In this document: piece after piece, positions 62,389 through 64,000 of the stretch
Position numbering within the stretch: the stretch's first letter is position 1
How the letters are laid out: every line of letters starts with the position of its first letter
DNA from: Agrobacterium albertimagni AOL15
GTDB taxonomy: Bacteria; Pseudomonadota; Alphaproteobacteria; Rhizobiales; Rhizobiaceae
Direction of reading: 5' to 3'
Length of the DNA: 64,000 nucleotides
NCBI RefSeq assembly: GCF_000300855.1
Contig: NZ_ALJF01000019.1
Span: forward strand, 62,001 to 126,000
The notes under the pieces: generated by a model
Told to the model about the DNA's origin: nothing
Database searches by the model: none
Seen by the model: only the letters and a program-made list of their open reading frames with translations
Made by a program: the position numbers and the translations under genes

Positions 62389-63344
62389 GAGCTTTTATCC
62401 TTGGCTTGCGCAATGACAGCGCTCAGCAAGCGCTCCACCAGAGCGAGCTTGAAACGGTTCTGATCAGTCGGTCGGGCGTCAGCGAGCAAGACTGCCGCCG
62501 TTGCTCGAGCACCGTTCGGCAGTTCTGCCTCCGCATCTTCGATCCGCCACGGTTTGTGCGCGACGCCCCCCACAGCGATCCGGCCCGTACCATCGGGCTG
62601 GACCACGGCAGCGACAGACACGAGCGCGAAGGCATAGGATGCGCGGTCGCGGACCTTGCGGTAGATCTGGGTGCCGCCAATCGGTGGCGGCAGACAGACT
62701 GCCGTGATGATCTCGCCCTGCTTCAGGACCGTTTCGACATGCGGCGTGTCTCCCGGCAGACGGTGGAAATCGGTCAGCGGAATGGCCCGGCGGCTGCCAT
62801 CGGCCTTCACAGTCTCGACGACCGCATCAAGCGCGCGCATCGCAACCGCCATGTCGCTGGGATGGGTCGCGATGCAGGCGTCGCTCACCCCGAGGACCGC
62901 ATGCTGCCGACTGAAACCGCCAATGGCGGAACATCCGCTGCCCGGCTGCCGCTTGTTGCAGGGTTGATTGGTGTCGTAGAAGTAGGGACAGCGGGTCCGC
63001 TGCAGCAGGTTTCCGCCGGTCGTGGCGCGATTGCGCAATTGTCCGGACGCTCCGGAAAGCAGCGCTCGTGCCAGCAGCGGATAGTCTCGACGGACAATCT
63101 CATGGGCGGCCAGATCGGTATTGCGCACCATGGCGCCGATCCGCAGACCTCCTTCGGCCGTCGGTTCGATCTCGTTAAACTCAAGCCCGTTGACATCGAT
63201 CAGATGCGTCGGCGTCTCGATTTCGAGCTTCATCAGATCCAGAAGATTGGTGCCGCCGGCGATGAACTTGGCGTCAGGATTGGAGGCGGCAATCTGCGCT
63301 GCCGCTTCGGCCGAGGCCGCGCGTTCGTAAGTGAAAGCTTTCAT
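62385..63344 (-). CDS. paoB: FAD-binding subunit of a PaoABC-type aldehyde oxidoreductase
   Basis: A 319-residue flavin subunit (CO dehydrogenase flavoprotein family). [11 protein letters not shown] binds FAD, and [18 protein letters not shown] continues the motif. Four cysteines, C119, C129, C138 and C157, lie in an insert, matching the extra [4Fe-4S] site that distinguishes PaoB from most relatives. Both ends overlap neighbouring genes by 4 bp. Confidence 0.92.
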   Translation of the reverse strand: MKAFTYERAASAEAAAQIAASNPDAKFIAGGTNLLDLMKLEIETPTHLIDVNGLEFNEIEPTAEGGLRIGAMVRNTDLAAHEIVRRDYPLLARALLSGASGQLRNRATTGGNLLQRTRCPYFYDTNQPCNKRQPGSGCSAIGGFSRQHAVLGVSDACIATHPSDMAVAMRALDAVVETVKADGSRRAIPLTDFHRLPGDTPHVETVLKQGEIITAVCLPPPIGGTQIYRKVRDRASYAFALVSVAAVVQPDGTGRIAVGGVAHKPWRIEDAEAELPNGARATAAVLLADARPTDQNRFKLALVERLLSAVIAQAKDKSS

Positions 63345-63859
63345 GAGCGTGTTTCCGCGACCTCGGTAATGGCATCGACGATGTTGGAATAGGCACCGCA
63401 GCGACAGATGTTTCCACTCATCCGCTCGCGGATCTCCTCGGCGGTCGGTCGTGCCTTGTTCATCAGGTCATCGGTAACGTGGCTGGGGATGTCGGCCGCG
63501 ATCTCTTCGAGCATCGCGACGGAGGAACAGATCTGGCCGGGCGTGCAGTAACCACACTGGAAACCGTCATGCTTCACGAAAGCGGCCTGCATCGGGTGCA
63601 GATCGCCGGGTGCGCCCAGCCCCTCGATCGTGGTGACTTCAGCACCCTCGTTCATGACGGCGAGTGTCAGGCATGAATTGACCCGACGTCCGTCAACGAT
63701 GACGGTGCAGGCGCCGCACTGGCCATGGTCGCAGCCCTTCTTCGTTCCCGTGAGCTTCAGGTGTTCCCGCAATGCATCGAGCAGCGTTGTCCGGTTGTCG
63801 ACGTGGATCTCGCGCGATGTCCGGTTCACAGTCAGGCGAACCTTGCTACTCTCATTCAT
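63341..63859 (-). CDS. paoA: 2Fe-2S subunit of a PaoABC-type aldehyde oxidoreductase
   Basis: A 172-residue protein with an N-terminal plant-type ferredoxin domain (CDHGQCGAC) and a C-terminal helical domain carrying QCGYCTPGQ and CRCGAY. The start at 63859 has GAGGTGAG upstream. This version has no twin-arginine signal, unlike periplasmic E. coli PaoA, so the enzyme is probably cytoplasmic. A frame from 63934 is open, but its N terminus is not Tat-like either. It is the first gene of the three-gene operon. Confidence 0.88.
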   Translation of the reverse strand: MNESSKVRLTVNRTSREIHVDNRTTLLDALREHLKLTGTKKGCDHGQCGACTVIVDGRRVNSCLTLAVMNEGAEVTTIEGLGAPGDLHPMQAAFVKHDGFQCGYCTPGQICSSVAMLEEIAADIPSHVTDDLMNKARPTAEEIRERMSGNICRCGAYSNIVDAITEVAETRS

Positions 63860-64000
63860 CAACTCACCTCGTTGTCGAGCCCTGCCGCAGGGACCGGTTT
63901 GGGCCATCCGACCCGCTGATTCTATGCCGCGCACTGGAAAACAAAGGAGGCCGACCTTCCGCCACCATAGGGCCGAACCCGACCAGCTTTTGCCTGGCCC

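Noticed and set aside
60112-62463. A 783-codon plus-strand open frame across the PaoC-like gene
   Set aside because: Antisense shadow of a well-supported molybdenum enzyme; no recognisable product.

Overview
The window reads as one chromosome or chromid segment of an alphaproteobacterium, most likely Rhizobiaceae (Rhizobium/Agrobacterium/Ensifer type). The reasons are the high GC content, dense operons with ATGA, GTGA and TGATG overlaps, many solute-uptake systems with LacI, LysR and GntR regulators, and palindromic intergenic repeats that look like rhizobial RIME-type elements. I saw no tRNA, rRNA, CRISPR array, insertion sequence or phage gene. This assignment rests on gene content only.

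Layout. (1) 0.2-6.8 kb: a five-gene minus-strand operon with a two-subunit sodium:solute (acetate-type) symporter, a cyclic-nucleotide-binding/CBS/DUF294 signalling protein, a small membrane protein and a membrane-anchored PAS protein fused to a DEDDh exonuclease. A DCC-family thiol protein follows. (2) 7.6-25.6 kb: an approximately 18-kb minus-strand glycan operon with a GH28-like beta-helix protein, a GH38 alpha-mannosidase, a PHP metallohydrolase, a LacI regulator, a complete Dpp/Opp-type importer, a HAD fusion protein, an 835-residue protein of no family I recognise, and a GH105 unsaturated glycuronyl hydrolase. It looks like uptake and breakdown of pectin-derived or related oligosaccharides. 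(3) 26-35 kb: a creatininase-family hydrolase, a LysR regulator, an NMT1/TauA-like ABC importer, a cytosine-deaminase-like amidohydrolase, an FAD-linked oxidase, a flavodoxin-fold reductase and a RidA protein. Two gene starts in this block share a gap-free element of about 33 bp, which suggests a regulon for an unidentified nitrogen-containing compound. Two RIME-like elements bracket its core. (4) 35-43 kb: a family-1 sugar ABC importer with an embedded GH2 glycosidase and an EbgR-like repressor. (5) 43-48 kb: a LacI regulator facing an operon of DhnA-type aldolase, Gfo/Idh/MocA dehydrogenase, D-lyxose isomerase and PfkB kinase, preceded by a 24-bp near-perfect operator palindrome. (6) 48-51 kb: an AGCS amino acid symporter and an SLC13 carrier with RCK_C domains. 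(7) 51.5-59 kb: a second Dpp-type importer with a DppC-DppD fusion, a FadR-type regulator, and a glycerate 2-kinase. (8) 59-63.9 kb: an L,D-transpeptidase lipoprotein and a PaoABC-type molybdenum aldehyde oxidoreductase.

How they work together: the genes form a carbon and nitrogen scavenging region with three extracytoplasmic importers for glycans or peptide-like solutes, one for a small nitrogenous compound, and the enzymes to process what is imported. Each ABC operon has a stable hairpin or hairpin-rich repeat just after its binding-protein gene. The most likely under-described systems are the glycan operon with its unknown 835-residue protein and the LysR/creatininase/deaminase regulon.
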